From Streptomyces sp. CC208A (lineage in GTDB: Bacteria > Actinomycetota > Actinomycetes > Streptomycetales > Streptomycetaceae), in NCBI RefSeq assembly GCF_030010625.1, contig NZ_JASCXN010000015.1, positions 85,074 through 149,073 of the forward strand: a stretch of 64,000 nt of DNA, written 5' to 3'. The number at the start of each line of letters is the position of its first letter. The stretch's first letter is position 1. Made by a program: the position numbers and the translations under genes. The notes beneath the pieces are model-generated. The model had not been told where the DNA came from, made no database searches, and was given only the letters and a program-made list of their open reading frames with translations. Below, piece after piece: positions 45,065 through 54,266 of this stretch.

Positions 45065-45226
45065 ATGTACGGCTGGATCTGGCGGCACCTGCCGGGGAAC
45101 GCGTTCGTGCGGGCGCTGATCTCCGCCGGACTGGTCCTCGGGATCGTCTACGTCCTCTTCCAGTACGTGTTCCCCTGGGCGGAGCCTCTGCTTCCGTTCA
45201 ATGATGTGACGGTGGACGGCCAGTGA
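45065..45226 (+). CDS. Small membrane protein upstream of pabA (53 residues)
   Basis: MYGWIWRHLPGNAFVRALIS opens a single-helix membrane protein with the helix at about 16-37 and an acidic end. The stop overlaps the pabA GTG start by 4 bp. GGAAGGGG precedes the ATG. A small protein of this kind is conserved at this place in Streptomyces. Function unknown. Confidence 0.85.
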   Translation: MYGWIWRHLPGNAFVRALISAGLVLGIVYVLFQYVFPWAEPLLPFNDVTVDGQ

Positions 45227-45885
45227 GCGCGCGAATTCTCGTCGTCGACAACTACGACAGCTTCGTCTTCAACCTCGTGCAGTACCTGTACCAGCTCGGC
45301 GCCGAGTGCGAGGTGCTCCGCAACGACGAGGTGGAGCTGAGCCACGTCCTGGGGGTCCCCCCGGCGAAGCCAGGGGGAGGCTTCGACGGCGTGCTGCTGT
45401 CGCCGGGTCCCGGCTCCCCCGAGCAGGCCGGGGTCTGCGTCGACATGGTGCGGCACTGCGCCGCCACCGGGGTGCCGGTCTTCGGCGTCTGCCTCGGCAT
45501 GCAGTCGATGGCCGTGGCCTACGGCGGCGTCGTCGACCGCGCCCCCGAGCTGCTGCACGGCAAGACCTCGCCGGTCGTCCACGACGGCAAGGGGGTCTTC
45601 GCGGGCCTCCCCTCGCCGTTCACGGCCACCCGCTACCACTCGCTCGCCGCCGAGCCTGCCGCCCTGCCGGCCGAGCTCGAGGTGACCGCGCGGACCGAGG
45701 ACGGCATCATCATGGGCCTCCGTCACCGCGAACTCCCCGTCGAAGGCGTCCAGTTCCACCCCGAGTCGGTGCTCACCGAGCACGGTCACCTGATGCTCGC
45801 CAACTGGCTGGAGCAGTGCGGAGACGAGGGAGCGGTCGGCCGGTCGGCGGGGCTCGCGCCGGTGGTGGGCAAGGCCGTCGCGTGA
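45223..45885 (+). CDS. pabA: Aminodeoxychorismate/anthranilate synthase glutamine amidotransferase subunit
   Basis: A 220-residue class I glutamine amidotransferase that supplies ammonia to aminodeoxychorismate synthase for folate, or to anthranilate synthase. Catalytic Cys90 in GVCLGMQ and His in QFHPES are intact. Residues 44-52 (GVPPAKPGG) are an insertion relative to usual members, encoded by a palindromic element. The location next to division genes, far from trp genes, favours the PabA role. Confidence 0.9.
   Translation: MSARILVVDNYDSFVFNLVQYLYQLGAECEVLRNDEVELSHVLGVPPAKPGGGFDGVLLSPGPGSPEQAGVCVDMVRHCAATGVPVFGVCLGMQSMAVAYGGVVDRAPELLHGKTSPVVHDGKGVFAGLPSPFTATRYHSLAAEPAALPAELEVTARTEDGIIMGLRHRELPVEGVQFHPESVLTEHGHLMLANWLEQCGDEGAVGRSAGLAPVVGKAVA
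45350..45381. repeat. Palindromic element inside pabA
   Basis: GGTCCCCCCGGCGAAGCC followed by AGGGGGAGG folds back on itself (TCCCCC with GGGGGA, GGC with GCC around GAA). It is in frame and adds about 10 residues. Similar imperfect palindromes are scattered in Streptomyces genomes, mostly between genes (from memory). Confidence 0.7.
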
Positions 45886-47030
45886 CCACGGGCTCGCCGT
45901 GGTTCCGGGCCCCCGAGCAGCCCGGCACCGAGCCGATACCCGGGGGGCGCGGCCCCGGCCCGTACGAGCAGGGTCGGCAGAGCCCGTACCCGTATCCGTA
46001 CGAGAACGGGGGCGGCACCGGCACCCACACGGGCGCCGGCACCGGCGGCGGCCAGGCGTACGGGTACGAGGCGGCGCCCCCGGCCTACGAAGCGCCTCAG
46101 GAGGCCGCGTACGAGCCCGTACGCGAGCCGTACGGGGCCGGGGAGACCCAGGAGCTGCCGGAGGTCGCCGAGGAGGCTCCGCGGCCCGTGGAGCCCCTTC
46201 CCGGGCCCGGACGGGCCGAGCGGCGCCGCGCCGCCGCCAAGCAGGGCCGCGGCAAGGGCCGCCGTCCCGCCGCCCCGGCACCCGCGGCCGAGCCCGAGCG
46301 GCCGCTGTCGCGGGTCGAGGCCAGGCGCGCCGCCAGGGAGGCCAAGGCCGCCAAGGACAGCCTCGGTGTCGTCGTCGGCGAGCTGTTCATCACCCTCGGC
46401 GTCGTGATGCTCCTCTTCGTCGCCTACCAGCTGTGGTGGACCAACGTCCTCGCCGGCCAGGAGCGCGACCAGGTCAAGGAGCGGATCGAGGACACCTGGG
46501 CGAGGGGCGGGCAGGACGACGGCGAGGACAAGCCGGACGTCTTCGCGCCCGGCGAGGGCTTCGCCATCATGTACATCCCCAAGCTGGACGTCGTCGTCCC
46601 CGTCGCCGAGGGCATCAGCAAGTCGAAGGTCCTCGACAAGGGCATGGCCGGCCACTACAGCGAGGGCAACCTCAAGACCGCCATGCCCTCCGACAAGGAG
46701 GGCAACTTCGCGGTCGCCGGTCACCGCAACACCCACGGCGAACCGTTCCGCTACATCAACAAGCTCAAGCCGGGCGACCCGATCGTCGTCGAGACCCGGG
46801 ACGCCTACTACACCTACGAGATGGCGAGCATCCTGCCGCAGACCTCCCCGTCGAACGTCTCCGTCATCGACCCCATCCCCAAGGGCTCCGGCTTCACCAA
46901 GCCCGGCCGGTACATCACGCTGACGACCTGCACGCCCGAGTTCACCAGCACCTACCGCATGATCGTCTGGGGAAAGCTGGTCGAGGAGCGCCCGCGCAGC
47001 GAGGGAAAGCCGCCCGCGCTCGTAGGCTGA
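45882..47030 (+). CDS. Class E sortase with long cytoplasmic N-terminus
   Basis: A 382-residue transpeptidase that anchors proteins with LAXTG-like signals to the cell wall. Residues 1-165 are a Tyr/Pro/Gly-rich and then basic cytoplasmic part. One helix lies at about 168-190. In the sortase domain catalytic His is in AGHRNTHG and Cys350 in TLTTCTPEF. GTG overlaps the pabA stop by GTGA. Confidence 0.92.
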   Translation: MTTGSPWFRAPEQPGTEPIPGGRGPGPYEQGRQSPYPYPYENGGGTGTHTGAGTGGGQAYGYEAAPPAYEAPQEAAYEPVREPYGAGETQELPEVAEEAPRPVEPLPGPGRAERRRAAAKQGRGKGRRPAAPAPAAEPERPLSRVEARRAAREAKAAKDSLGVVVGELFITLGVVMLLFVAYQLWWTNVLAGQERDQVKERIEDTWARGGQDDGEDKPDVFAPGEGFAIMYIPKLDVVVPVAEGISKSKVLDKGMAGHYSEGNLKTAMPSDKEGNFAVAGHRNTHGEPFRYINKLKPGDPIVVETRDAYYTYEMASILPQTSPSNVSVIDPIPKGSGFTKPGRYITLTTCTPEFTSTYRMIVWGKLVEERPRSEGKPPALVG

Positions 47031-47066
47031 GACCCCACACCTCCAGAAGGGACGAGGGCCGACCCA

Positions 47067-47747
47067 GTGTCACGCGCGCGCACCCGGATCGCCGGGCTCA
47101 TCAGCGTCTTCGGCGAACTCCTCATCACAGCCGGCCTCGTGCTCGGACTCTTCGTCGTCTACTCGCTGTGGTGGACGAACGTCCTCGCCGACCGCGCCGC
47201 CGACAAGGAGGGCGCGCAGGTCCGCGGCGAATGGGCCGACCCGGGCCCCGGCGCCCTCGACACCAAGGGCGGCCTCGGCTTCCTCCACGTCCCCGCCTTC
47301 GGCGAGGACGAGATCCTCGTGAAGCGGGGCACCGGCAGTTCCGTCCTGAACAACGGCGTCGCCGGCTACTACACCGAGCCGGTCGCCTCGGCCCTCCCGC
47401 AGGACAAGGAGGGCAACTTCACGCTCGCCGCCCACCGCGACGGGCACGGCGCCAAGTTCCACAACATCCACAAGTTGAAGAACGGCGATCCGATCGTCTT
47501 CGAGTCCAAGGACACCTGGTACGTCTACAAGGTCTACAAGACCCTCCCGGAGACCACGAAGTACAACGTGGACGTCCTCCAGCCGGTCCCCGAGGAGTCA
47601 GGGAAGACGAAGCCCGGGCGGTACATCACCCTCACCACCTGCACCCCCATCTACACCTCGGACTACCGGTACATCGTGTGGGGGGAACTGGCCCGGACGG
47701 AGAAGGTCGACGCGGAGCGGACGCCTCCGGCGGAGCTTCGAGAGTGA
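47067..47747 (+). CDS. Class E sortase
   Basis: A 226-residue sortase, paralogue of the upstream one but with a short N-terminus. One membrane helix is at about 10-33. Catalytic His lies in AAHRDGHG, and Cys192 in TLTTCTPIY. The Arg of the active site is in YRYIVWG. GTG follows the upstream stop by 36 bp. Tandem class E sortases in this location are normal for Streptomyces, where they attach chaplins. Confidence 0.92.
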   Translation: MSRARTRIAGLISVFGELLITAGLVLGLFVVYSLWWTNVLADRAADKEGAQVRGEWADPGPGALDTKGGLGFLHVPAFGEDEILVKRGTGSSVLNNGVAGYYTEPVASALPQDKEGNFTLAAHRDGHGAKFHNIHKLKNGDPIVFESKDTWYVYKVYKTLPETTKYNVDVLQPVPEESGKTKPGRYITLTTCTPIYTSDYRYIVWGELARTEKVDAERTPPAELRE

Positions 47748-47869
47748 CAAGCTGTCACGCTAACTGAGGTCCTTGAAGGACCTCAGTGGCGACAGACCCT
47801 CTTAAAGAGAGTCTGTCGCTAACATGGCTGAGGCCCGAAGTCGCAACTTTGCCTTGCGACTTCGGGCCT
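47744..47869. terminator. Row of four hairpins after the sortase genes
   Basis: Four inverted repeats follow one another: 47744-47758 (6 bp arms, covers the sortase stop), 47764-47786 (9 bp arms, CTGAGGTCC/GGACCTCAG), 47789-47819 (9 bp arms GCGACAGAC/GTCTGTCGC with inner pairs) and 47831-47869 (16 bp arms, 7-base loop, followed by TT). The last is a strong two-way terminator for the sortase (+) and nuclease (-) genes. The second and third are of unknown use. Confidence 0.8.
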
Positions 47870-47894
47870 TCTGGCTACCTGTGGACAACTCCAG

Positions 47895-48932
47895 CTACTG
47901 GAGGACTGGCAGGGGGACGCCTGCGCTCCACTTCTCCAGAGCGGTGCGGTCCACGACGGTCACGCCGTGCTCGTCGGCGATCGTGCGGGCGTCGGGCGTG
48001 AAGGCGGTGGTGGCGACGAAGAGGGCCACGTCCGCCCGATGCTGGACGAAGGACGCCCCGAGGAACTTCTGCAGCTCACCGCTCCACACGGGCCGGTAGG
48101 GCGCGAAGCTCTTGCACTGCACGACGACGCTGCGGCCGTCGGCAGTGACGGCGGTGACGTCCACGCCCCGGTCGCCGTGTCCCCCGTGGACGACGACGTC
48201 CGTGCACCCGTCGCGGCGGAGCAGGACGGCGACGTGGTGCTCGAACTCGCGCCAGTTCATGCCGTCGATGGACGCCATGACCCCGGTGTACGGGCGCGGG
48301 CCCTGCACGCGTTCGAGATGCCGGAGCCGGAACTCGTGGTCGCCTACCCGCCGCTCGATCCGCTGCACGTCCTCCCGGAGGGAGATCAACTCCCTGCGGT
48401 GCTCGCCCGAGGTCTCGATGAGGGCGTTGAGCATCGGGACGACGGCTTTGCCGAGGATGTGGGTGATGCGCTCGTCGACGCGGTCATAGAGAGACAGGCT
48501 GTCTCCCTTTCCCGGTGGGTTGTCCACAGGCCGCTGGGTGCGTGCTGCGTACTCCATATCAAGGAGGTACGTACGCACCTGACGTGCGACTTCGCTGTCC
48601 CGGAGCAGCATGGCGATGTTGAGGACTGTCCGTCGGGAGTACAGGGCCAGGGCCCGTGACCGGGACTGAATCCCACTGACCTCCTTAAAGGAGGTCAGTT
48701 CTGAACCTGACAAAACCCGATAGCCGTTGGCCTCCATCTCGGCCCTGTGGTCCACGACGACAGACTCGATGGCCTTGAGGCCCACTTCGAAGTACACCGC
48801 CACCATCGCCGTCGTCACGTGCATCCCGTCCGGCAGCAGCGACAGTGTCTTGACCTTGTCGAGTGCTTCCGTCCGGCCGACGACGCCGCTCCGCAGCGTC
48901 CTCGATTCCATCAATGCGGCTTCGTTGATCAC
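47895..48932 (-). CDS. Mrr-type restriction endonuclease-like protein with N-terminal phage-regulator-like domain
   Basis: A 345-residue protein. Residues 25-130 resemble DNA-binding phage regulator domains (LLPDGMHVTTAMVAVYFEV, LYSRRTVLNIAMLLRDSEVA), residues 145-205 are a coiled-coil-like linker, and residues 215-335 are an Mrr/PD-(D/E)xK nuclease domain with Asp258 and Gln272-x-Lys274. GTG at 48932 has GGAGG 8 bp upstream; a longer start at 48998 lacks a site. It separates the sortase genes from pknB and looks inserted. Inside are palindromes at 48491-48505 and 48677-48699. Methylase partner not seen, so a stand-alone or modification-dependent nuclease is likely. Confidence 0.78.
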   Translation of the reverse strand: MINEAALMESRTLRSGVVGRTEALDKVKTLSLLPDGMHVTTAMVAVYFEVGLKAIESVVVDHRAEMEANGYRVLSGSELTSFKEVSGIQSRSRALALYSRRTVLNIAMLLRDSEVARQVRTYLLDMEYAARTQRPVDNPPGKGDSLSLYDRVDERITHILGKAVVPMLNALIETSGEHRRELISLREDVQRIERRVGDHEFRLRHLERVQGPRPYTGVMASIDGMNWREFEHHVAVLLRRDGCTDVVVHGGHGDRGVDVTAVTADGRSVVVQCKSFAPYRPVWSGELQKFLGASFVQHRADVALFVATTAFTPDARTIADEHGVTVVDRTALEKWSAGVPLPVLQ

Positions 48933-49095
48933 GTTCGTGTCCTCCGCTCTCGTTGTGATGCTACGTCGAGGCGGAGCCCTGCTCACCCTGGTCCCCACCC
49001 CACCCTCTCCAACGAGTCAGGACATATGAAGACACGACCGAATTACGAGAGCCTGTGCCCACGGCGTCTCCGGCTCCTTCCGCATCGCACGGGAA

Positions 49096-49143
49096 AAGGG
49101 GAGAGCCCCGGAGTCCTGTCGAGGACTCCGGGGCTCTCCCCTT
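49096..49143. terminator. Strong terminator hairpin after pknB
   Basis: 22 bp perfect stem (49096-49117 with 49122-49143) and loop GTCG, just beyond the pknB stop on the minus strand. It closes the fhaA-to-pknB operon. Confidence 0.9.
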
Positions 49144-49156
49144 CTGCTTCTGTCGG

Positions 49157-51208
49157 CTAGCCGAACCAGCCGCCGAAACCGCTGCCGCCGTCGCCGTTGT
49201 TGTCGCCACCACCGGGCTGCTGGCCGCCGCCGTTGTCGTTGCCGCCGCCGCCCCCGTCCACGGTGATCAGGGTGACCGTGTCGCCCTGCTTGACCGTCGA
49301 GCCGGCGGGCGGGTTCGACTGGAGCACCCGGGCGTCGTCCTTGTCGACGCCGGCCACGACCACGGTCACGCCCTGGCCCTGGAGGTTGTCCCGGACCTCC
49401 TTGAGCGTCTTGCCGACGATGTCCCCCGGGATCGTGATCTGAGGCACCTGCGGGCCCTTGGAGACCTTCAGGGTGATCTCGACGTCCAGGGGCTGGTTGG
49501 TGTTGCCGGGCGGGTTCTGCTCCAGGACCGTGCCCTTGGGCTGGTCGTTGTCGACCTCCTCCTGCTTCACGTTGGTGAAGTTGAGGGCGTTCAGCTGCTG
49601 GAGGGCCAGGTTGACGTCGCGGTTGGTCACGTTCGGCAGCTGCGTCAGCTTCTGCTTGGCGACCGTGAGGGTCACCTCGGAGTTCTTCTCGGCCTTGGTG
49701 GCGCCCTGCGGGTTCTGCCGCAGGACGGTGCCCGGGGTCTGGTCGGACTCCTCTTCCTCGACCTTGACCTTGAAGCCCTTGTTCTCCAGGGACTCCTTGG
49801 CCCGCTGCAGCGACTGCTCCTGGACGTCCGGGACCTCGACGAGCGGGGCGCCCTCGGAGACCCACACCTGGATGGTGCCGTTGACGTCCATCTTCTGGAC
49901 GCCGTCGGAGGCCGGGCTCTGGCGGCAGATCGCGCCCGTGGGCTGCTCGCAGCGCTCGTTGCCCGCTTCCACGACCTTCACCTGGGCGTTGACCGCGGCC
50001 CGCTGTGCCTCGTCCAGCTTCTGTCCGACGAGCTGCGGGACCAGGGTCTGCTGCGGGGTGTCGTCGGTGTCCATGACGTACCGGGCGATGAAGATCGCGC
50101 CGACGAGCACCAGGATGCCGCAGAGGGCCAGCAGGATGGTCGAGGTGTTCGACTTCTTCTGGTTGCCGCGGCGGCGGTCCGGGCGGTCGTCGTAGCCGTC
50201 GTACCCGCCGTAGCCGCCGTTGTCCGGCGGGAGCGGCGGCATCATCGAGGTCTGGCCGGCGGGGTCGGTCTGGCGCAGGGCGGTCGTGGGCTGCTCGTCC
50301 TGCGGGTAGCCGTAGCCGCCGTACGACGGGCCGCCCGCCATGCCCATGGCGGCGGCGGCCGCGACCGGCTGTCCGTCGAGGCAGGCCTCGATGTCCGCGC
50401 GCATCTCGTCGGCGGACTGGTAGCGGTAGTCGGGGTCCTTGACCAGTGCCTTGAGGACGATGGCGTCCATCTCGGGCGTGATCTCGGGGTCGAAGTTGCT
50501 CGGCGGCTGCGGCTCTTCCCGGACGTGCTGGTAGGCGACGGCCACGGGGGAGTCGCCGATGAACGGCGGCCGGACGGTGAGCAGCTCGTAGAGGAGGCAG
50601 CCGGTGGAGTACAGGTCGGAGCGGGCGTCGACCTGCTCGCCCTTGGCCTGCTCGGGGGAGAGGTACTGGGCGGTGCCGATGACCGCGGCGGTCTGCGTCA
50701 TGGTCATGCCCGCGTCGCCCATGGCGCGCGCGATGCCGAAGTCCATGACCTTGACCTGGCCGGTGCGGGTCAGCATCACGTTCGCGGGCTTGATGTCGCG
50801 GTGCACGATGCCGGCGCGGTGCGAGTACTCCAGTGCCTGGAGGATGCCGACGGTCATCTCCAGGGTGCGCTCGGGCAGCAGCTTGCGGCCGGAGTGCAGC
50901 AGTTCGCGGAGGGTCGAGCCGTCCACGTACTCCATCACGATGTACGGGATGGAGACGCCGTCGACGTAGTCCTCGCCGGTGTCGTAGACGGCGACGATCG
51001 CCGGGTGGTTCAGGGAGGCGGCGGACTGTGCCTCACGGCGGAACCGGGCCTGGAAGGACGGGTCGCGGGCCAGGTCGGCCCGCAGCGTCTTCACGGCGAC
51101 GGTGCGGCCGAGCCGGGTGTCCTGGGCGAGGTACACCTCGGCCATGCCACCGCGGCCGAGCACCGAGCCCAGCTCGTACCGGCCGCCGAGGCGACGCGGC
51201 TCTTCCAT
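49157..51208 (-). CDS. pknB: Ser/Thr protein kinase PknB with PASTA domains
   Basis: A 683-residue membrane kinase that senses cell-wall muropeptides and controls growth. The kinase domain (11-270) has GRGGMAEVY, AVK, HRDIKPAN and DFG. A Tyr/Gly/Pro linker and one membrane helix (TSTILLALCGILVLVGAIFI) follow. The outside part has four PASTA repeats and a Gly/Asn tail. ATG has GAGAGGG about 11 bp before it. Last gene of the fhaA-fhaB-PP2C-ftsW-pbpA-pknB operon. Confidence 0.96.
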   Translation of the reverse strand: MEEPRRLGGRYELGSVLGRGGMAEVYLAQDTRLGRTVAVKTLRADLARDPSFQARFRREAQSAASLNHPAIVAVYDTGEDYVDGVSIPYIVMEYVDGSTLRELLHSGRKLLPERTLEMTVGILQALEYSHRAGIVHRDIKPANVMLTRTGQVKVMDFGIARAMGDAGMTMTQTAAVIGTAQYLSPEQAKGEQVDARSDLYSTGCLLYELLTVRPPFIGDSPVAVAYQHVREEPQPPSNFDPEITPEMDAIVLKALVKDPDYRYQSADEMRADIEACLDGQPVAAAAAMGMAGGPSYGGYGYPQDEQPTTALRQTDPAGQTSMMPPLPPDNGGYGGYDGYDDRPDRRRGNQKKSNTSTILLALCGILVLVGAIFIARYVMDTDDTPQQTLVPQLVGQKLDEAQRAAVNAQVKVVEAGNERCEQPTGAICRQSPASDGVQKMDVNGTIQVWVSEGAPLVEVPDVQEQSLQRAKESLENKGFKVKVEEEESDQTPGTVLRQNPQGATKAEKNSEVTLTVAKQKLTQLPNVTNRDVNLALQQLNALNFTNVKQEEVDNDQPKGTVLEQNPPGNTNQPLDVEITLKVSKGPQVPQITIPGDIVGKTLKEVRDNLQGQGVTVVVAGVDKDDARVLQSNPPAGSTVKQGDTVTLITVDGGGGGNDNGGGQQPGGGDNNGDGGSGFGGWFG

Positions 51209-51361
51209 AGCTAATCCAGCCCTCTCCGTCTGTCCCGACCGCACCGTGGTCCGGCGGTGTGTGCTGTTCGCGCATACGGTACCGGCCCCGGGGGGCCGTA
51301 CCGCCCGCGTGGGGCAGCTGATACCTGACCGGTACCTGGCGGGCACCGGCCCTTCGCAAGA

Positions 51362-52822
51362 TCAGCCGCGGCTCTTCAGGACCGCCTTCATGACCGCCTT
51401 CGCGATCGGCGCGGCCAGACCGCCACCGCTGATGTCCTCACGGCCGACGCCCTCCGCGTCCTCGACGATCACGGCGACGGCGACGGGGGAGCCCTGGTCG
51501 GTCTTGGCGTACGAGATGAACCAGGCGTAGGGGCGCTTGGCGTTCTTCTCGCCGTGCTGGGCGGTACCGGTCTTGCCGCCGACCTTCACGCCGTCCATGC
51601 GCAGGTCGGCCTTGCCGCCGGTGCCGTTGGCGACGACGTTCTCCATCATGGCCTGGAGCTTCTGGGCGTTCTCCGGCGAGACCGGCTGGCTCATCTGCTC
51701 CGGCTCGTTCTGCTTGATCACGTCCAGGTTCGGCGCGCGCAGCTGGTCGATCATGTACGGCTTCATCAGCTTGCCGTCGTTCGCGATCGCGGCCGTGACC
51801 ATCGCCATCTGGAGCGGGGTGGTCGCGGTGTTGAACTGGCCGATGGAGGAGAGCGCGTTGCCGCCGCGGTCGGCCTTCTTGTCGTAGACGGAGGCGGAGG
51901 AGCGGACGGGGGTGAACTGTTCGGCGTTGAAGCCGAACTTCTCCGCCATCTCGGTCATCTTCTCGACGCCGACGTCGTCGCCGAGCTTGGCGAAGACGGA
52001 GTTGCAGGAGATCCGCAGCGCCTCGTTGAGGCTGGCGTTGGCGCAGCCGCCCGAGTGGTTCTTCATCGGGAGGGTGGAGAGCGGGATCTTCCAGCCCTCG
52101 GGGGTCTCGGTCGCGGCGTCGATGTCCGTGACCTTGCCGGCCTCCAGGGCGGCGGCGGCGGTGACGACCTTGAAGACGGAGCCGGGAGGGTAGATCTCGC
52201 GCAGGGCGCGGTTCTGCATGGGCTTGGACTTGTCGTTCTGCAGCGCGACCCAGGCCTTCTCGTCGTTGCTTCCGGCGATGGTGGCCGGGTCGTACGAGGG
52301 GGTGGAGGCGAGCGCGAGGATCTTGCCGGTCGACGGCTCGATGGCGACGACGGCGCCGGTGTTCTTGCCGAGGCCCTTGTAGGCGGCCTTCTGCGCGGCG
52401 GCGTTGAGGGTGGTGACGACGTCGCCGCCCTTCTTCTTCTCGCCGGTGAACATGGCGAGGGTGCGGTCGAAGAAGAGCCGGTCGTCGTTGCCGGTGAGGA
52501 TGCCGTCCTCGATCTTCTCGATCTGGTTGGCGTCGTACACCTGCGAGGCGTAGCCGGTGACGGGGGCCCACATGGGGCCGTCCACGTAGGTCCGCTTGTA
52601 CTTGTAGTAGGTGCCCCCGGAGTCGACGGAACCGGTGATCGGCTGGTCGCCGACGATGATGTTGCCGCGTTCGGTGGCGTACCGCTCGATCTGGACACGC
52701 TTGTTGTCCGCGTGCGAGTTCAGCTCGTCGGCGCGGACGAACTGGAGCCAGTTGTCGCGCAGGAGCAGGGCGAGGACGAGCAGGCCGCAGAAGATCGCGA
52801 CCCGGCGCAGCGGCTTGTTCAC
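51362..52822 (-). CDS. pbpA: Class B penicillin-binding protein PbpA
   Basis: A 486-residue D,D-transpeptidase for peptidoglycan cross-linking. One N-terminal membrane helix is at 6-22. The active site is complete: SVFK at 215-218, SCN at 272-274 and KTG at 417-419. It starts at GTG and overlaps the upstream ftsW-type gene by GTGA, so transglycosylase and transpeptidase are made together. 153 bp separate it from pknB. Confidence 0.95.
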   Translation of the reverse strand: MNKPLRRVAIFCGLLVLALLLRDNWLQFVRADELNSHADNKRVQIERYATERGNIIVGDQPITGSVDSGGTYYKYKRTYVDGPMWAPVTGYASQVYDANQIEKIEDGILTGNDDRLFFDRTLAMFTGEKKKGGDVVTTLNAAAQKAAYKGLGKNTGAVVAIEPSTGKILALASTPSYDPATIAGSNDEKAWVALQNDKSKPMQNRALREIYPPGSVFKVVTAAAALEAGKVTDIDAATETPEGWKIPLSTLPMKNHSGGCANASLNEALRISCNSVFAKLGDDVGVEKMTEMAEKFGFNAEQFTPVRSSASVYDKKADRGGNALSSIGQFNTATTPLQMAMVTAAIANDGKLMKPYMIDQLRAPNLDVIKQNEPEQMSQPVSPENAQKLQAMMENVVANGTGGKADLRMDGVKVGGKTGTAQHGEKNAKRPYAWFISYAKTDQGSPVAVAVIVEDAEGVGREDISGGGLAAPIAKAVMKAVLKSRG

Positions 52823-54240
52823 GGGCGGACCACCTGGGTCATCTCGGCGTCGGGGTTCGGGGCGGGGGCGGGCGCCGGGCGGCGCGCGGTGTCGCTGATC
52901 CGGATCAGGATGCCGATCAGGGCCCAGTTGGCGATCACGGAGGAACCGCCGTACGCGAGGAACGGCATCGTCATACCGGTGAGCGGGATGAGGCCCATCA
53001 CGCCGCCGGCGACGACGAAGATCTGGAGCGCGAAGGCGCCGGAGAGGCCCATCGCGAGCAGCTTGCCGAAGGGGTCGCGGGCGGCGAGGGCGGTGCGGAC
53101 GCCGCGCTCGACGATCAGGCCGTAGAAGAGCAGGAAGACCATGACGCCGGTCAGGCCGAGCTCCTCGCCGACGGTGGCGAAGATGAAGTCGGAGTTGGCG
53201 GCGAAGCCGATGAGGTCCGAGTTGCCCTGGCCGAGGCCGGTGCCGAGGATGCCGCCGGAGCCGAAGGACATCAGTACTTCGGTCATCTGGTCGCAGGCGG
53301 GGACGTCCTTGGCGCAGGAGAACGGGTCGGCCCAGGCGTCGACGCGGTCCTGTACGTGACCGGCGAAGGAGGCCACGCCGACCGCGCCCGCGACGGACAT
53401 CAGCAGACCCATGACGATCCAGCTGGTCCGCTCGGTCGCCACGTACAGCATGATCACGAACATGCCGAAGAACAGCAGGGAGGTGCCGAGGTCGTTCTCG
53501 AAGATCAGGATGAGGAGGCTGATCGCCCAGATCGTCAGGATCGGGCCGAGGTCGCGGCCTCGTGGCAGGTAGAGCCCCATGAAGCGGCGGCTGGCCAGGG
53601 CGAGCGCGTCCCGCTTCACCATGAGGTAGCCGGAGAAGAAGACCGCGAGCACGATCTTCGCGAACTCACCGGGCTGGATGGAAAAGCCGGCGACGTTGAT
53701 CCAGATCTTGGCGCCGTAGACGGCTGAACCGAGGCCCGGTACCAGCGGCAGCAACAGGAGGACGAGCGCCGCTGCCATGGAGATGTACGTGTACCGCTGA
53801 AGGACGCGGTGGTCCTTCAGCAGCAGCAGTACGGCCACCAGCATCGCGATGCCGATCGCCGAGTACATCATCTGCTTGGGCGCGTCGGGGCTGAAGCTCT
53901 TGTACAGCCGCATCGACGTCGCGATCAGCCGCGGCGACTGGTCAAGCCGCCAGATCAGCACCAGCCCCATCCCGTTGAGCAGGGTCGCCAGGGGCAGCAG
54001 CAGCGGGTCCGCGTACGGGGCCCACTTGCGGACCACGAGGTGGGCGACGGTCGCGAGGAGGGCCAGGCCGAGGCCGTACCCGAGCATGCCGGACGGGACC
54101 TCGCCGTCCAGGGCGAGGCCCACGTTGAGGTACGCGAACACCGGGATGGCGACGGCGAAGCCGAGCAGCGCCAGCTCGGTGTTGCGGCGGCTCGGCGCTT
54201 CGATCGCGCCGATGGTGGTCGTGTTGGTGACAACGCTCAT
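52819..54240 (-). CDS. FtsW/RodA/SpoVE family peptidoglycan polymerase
   Basis: A 473-residue SEDS glycosyltransferase with about 12 membrane helices. Conserved motifs are FSIQPGEFAKI, a large outer loop, and GSSVIANWALIGILIRI near the end. The Asp of the SEDS active site lies in the outside loop region. No clear Shine-Dalgarno: CTTTCACC precedes ATG. In this locus it is paired with PbpA, so it is the RodA-like enzyme of the growth operon. Confidence 0.93.
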   Translation of the reverse strand: MSVVTNTTTIGAIEAPSRRNTELALLGFAVAIPVFAYLNVGLALDGEVPSGMLGYGLGLALLATVAHLVVRKWAPYADPLLLPLATLLNGMGLVLIWRLDQSPRLIATSMRLYKSFSPDAPKQMMYSAIGIAMLVAVLLLLKDHRVLQRYTYISMAAALVLLLLPLVPGLGSAVYGAKIWINVAGFSIQPGEFAKIVLAVFFSGYLMVKRDALALASRRFMGLYLPRGRDLGPILTIWAISLLILIFENDLGTSLLFFGMFVIMLYVATERTSWIVMGLLMSVAGAVGVASFAGHVQDRVDAWADPFSCAKDVPACDQMTEVLMSFGSGGILGTGLGQGNSDLIGFAANSDFIFATVGEELGLTGVMVFLLFYGLIVERGVRTALAARDPFGKLLAMGLSGAFALQIFVVAGGVMGLIPLTGMTMPFLAYGGSSVIANWALIGILIRISDTARRPAPAPAPNPDAEMTQVVRP

Positions 54241-54266
54241 GGTGGTGAAAGGCCCCCTACGGGTGC

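Noticed and set aside
47744..47869. Riboswitch in the row of hairpins after the sortases
   Set aside because: The hairpins lie downstream of genes on both strands and not ahead of one, and no known aptamer core was recognised; termination explains at least the last.
49055..51214. Plus-strand frame of about 700 codons opposite pknB
   Set aside because: It mirrors the codon bias of pknB; composition is Leu/Val/Asp/Gly-rich with no recognisable fold.
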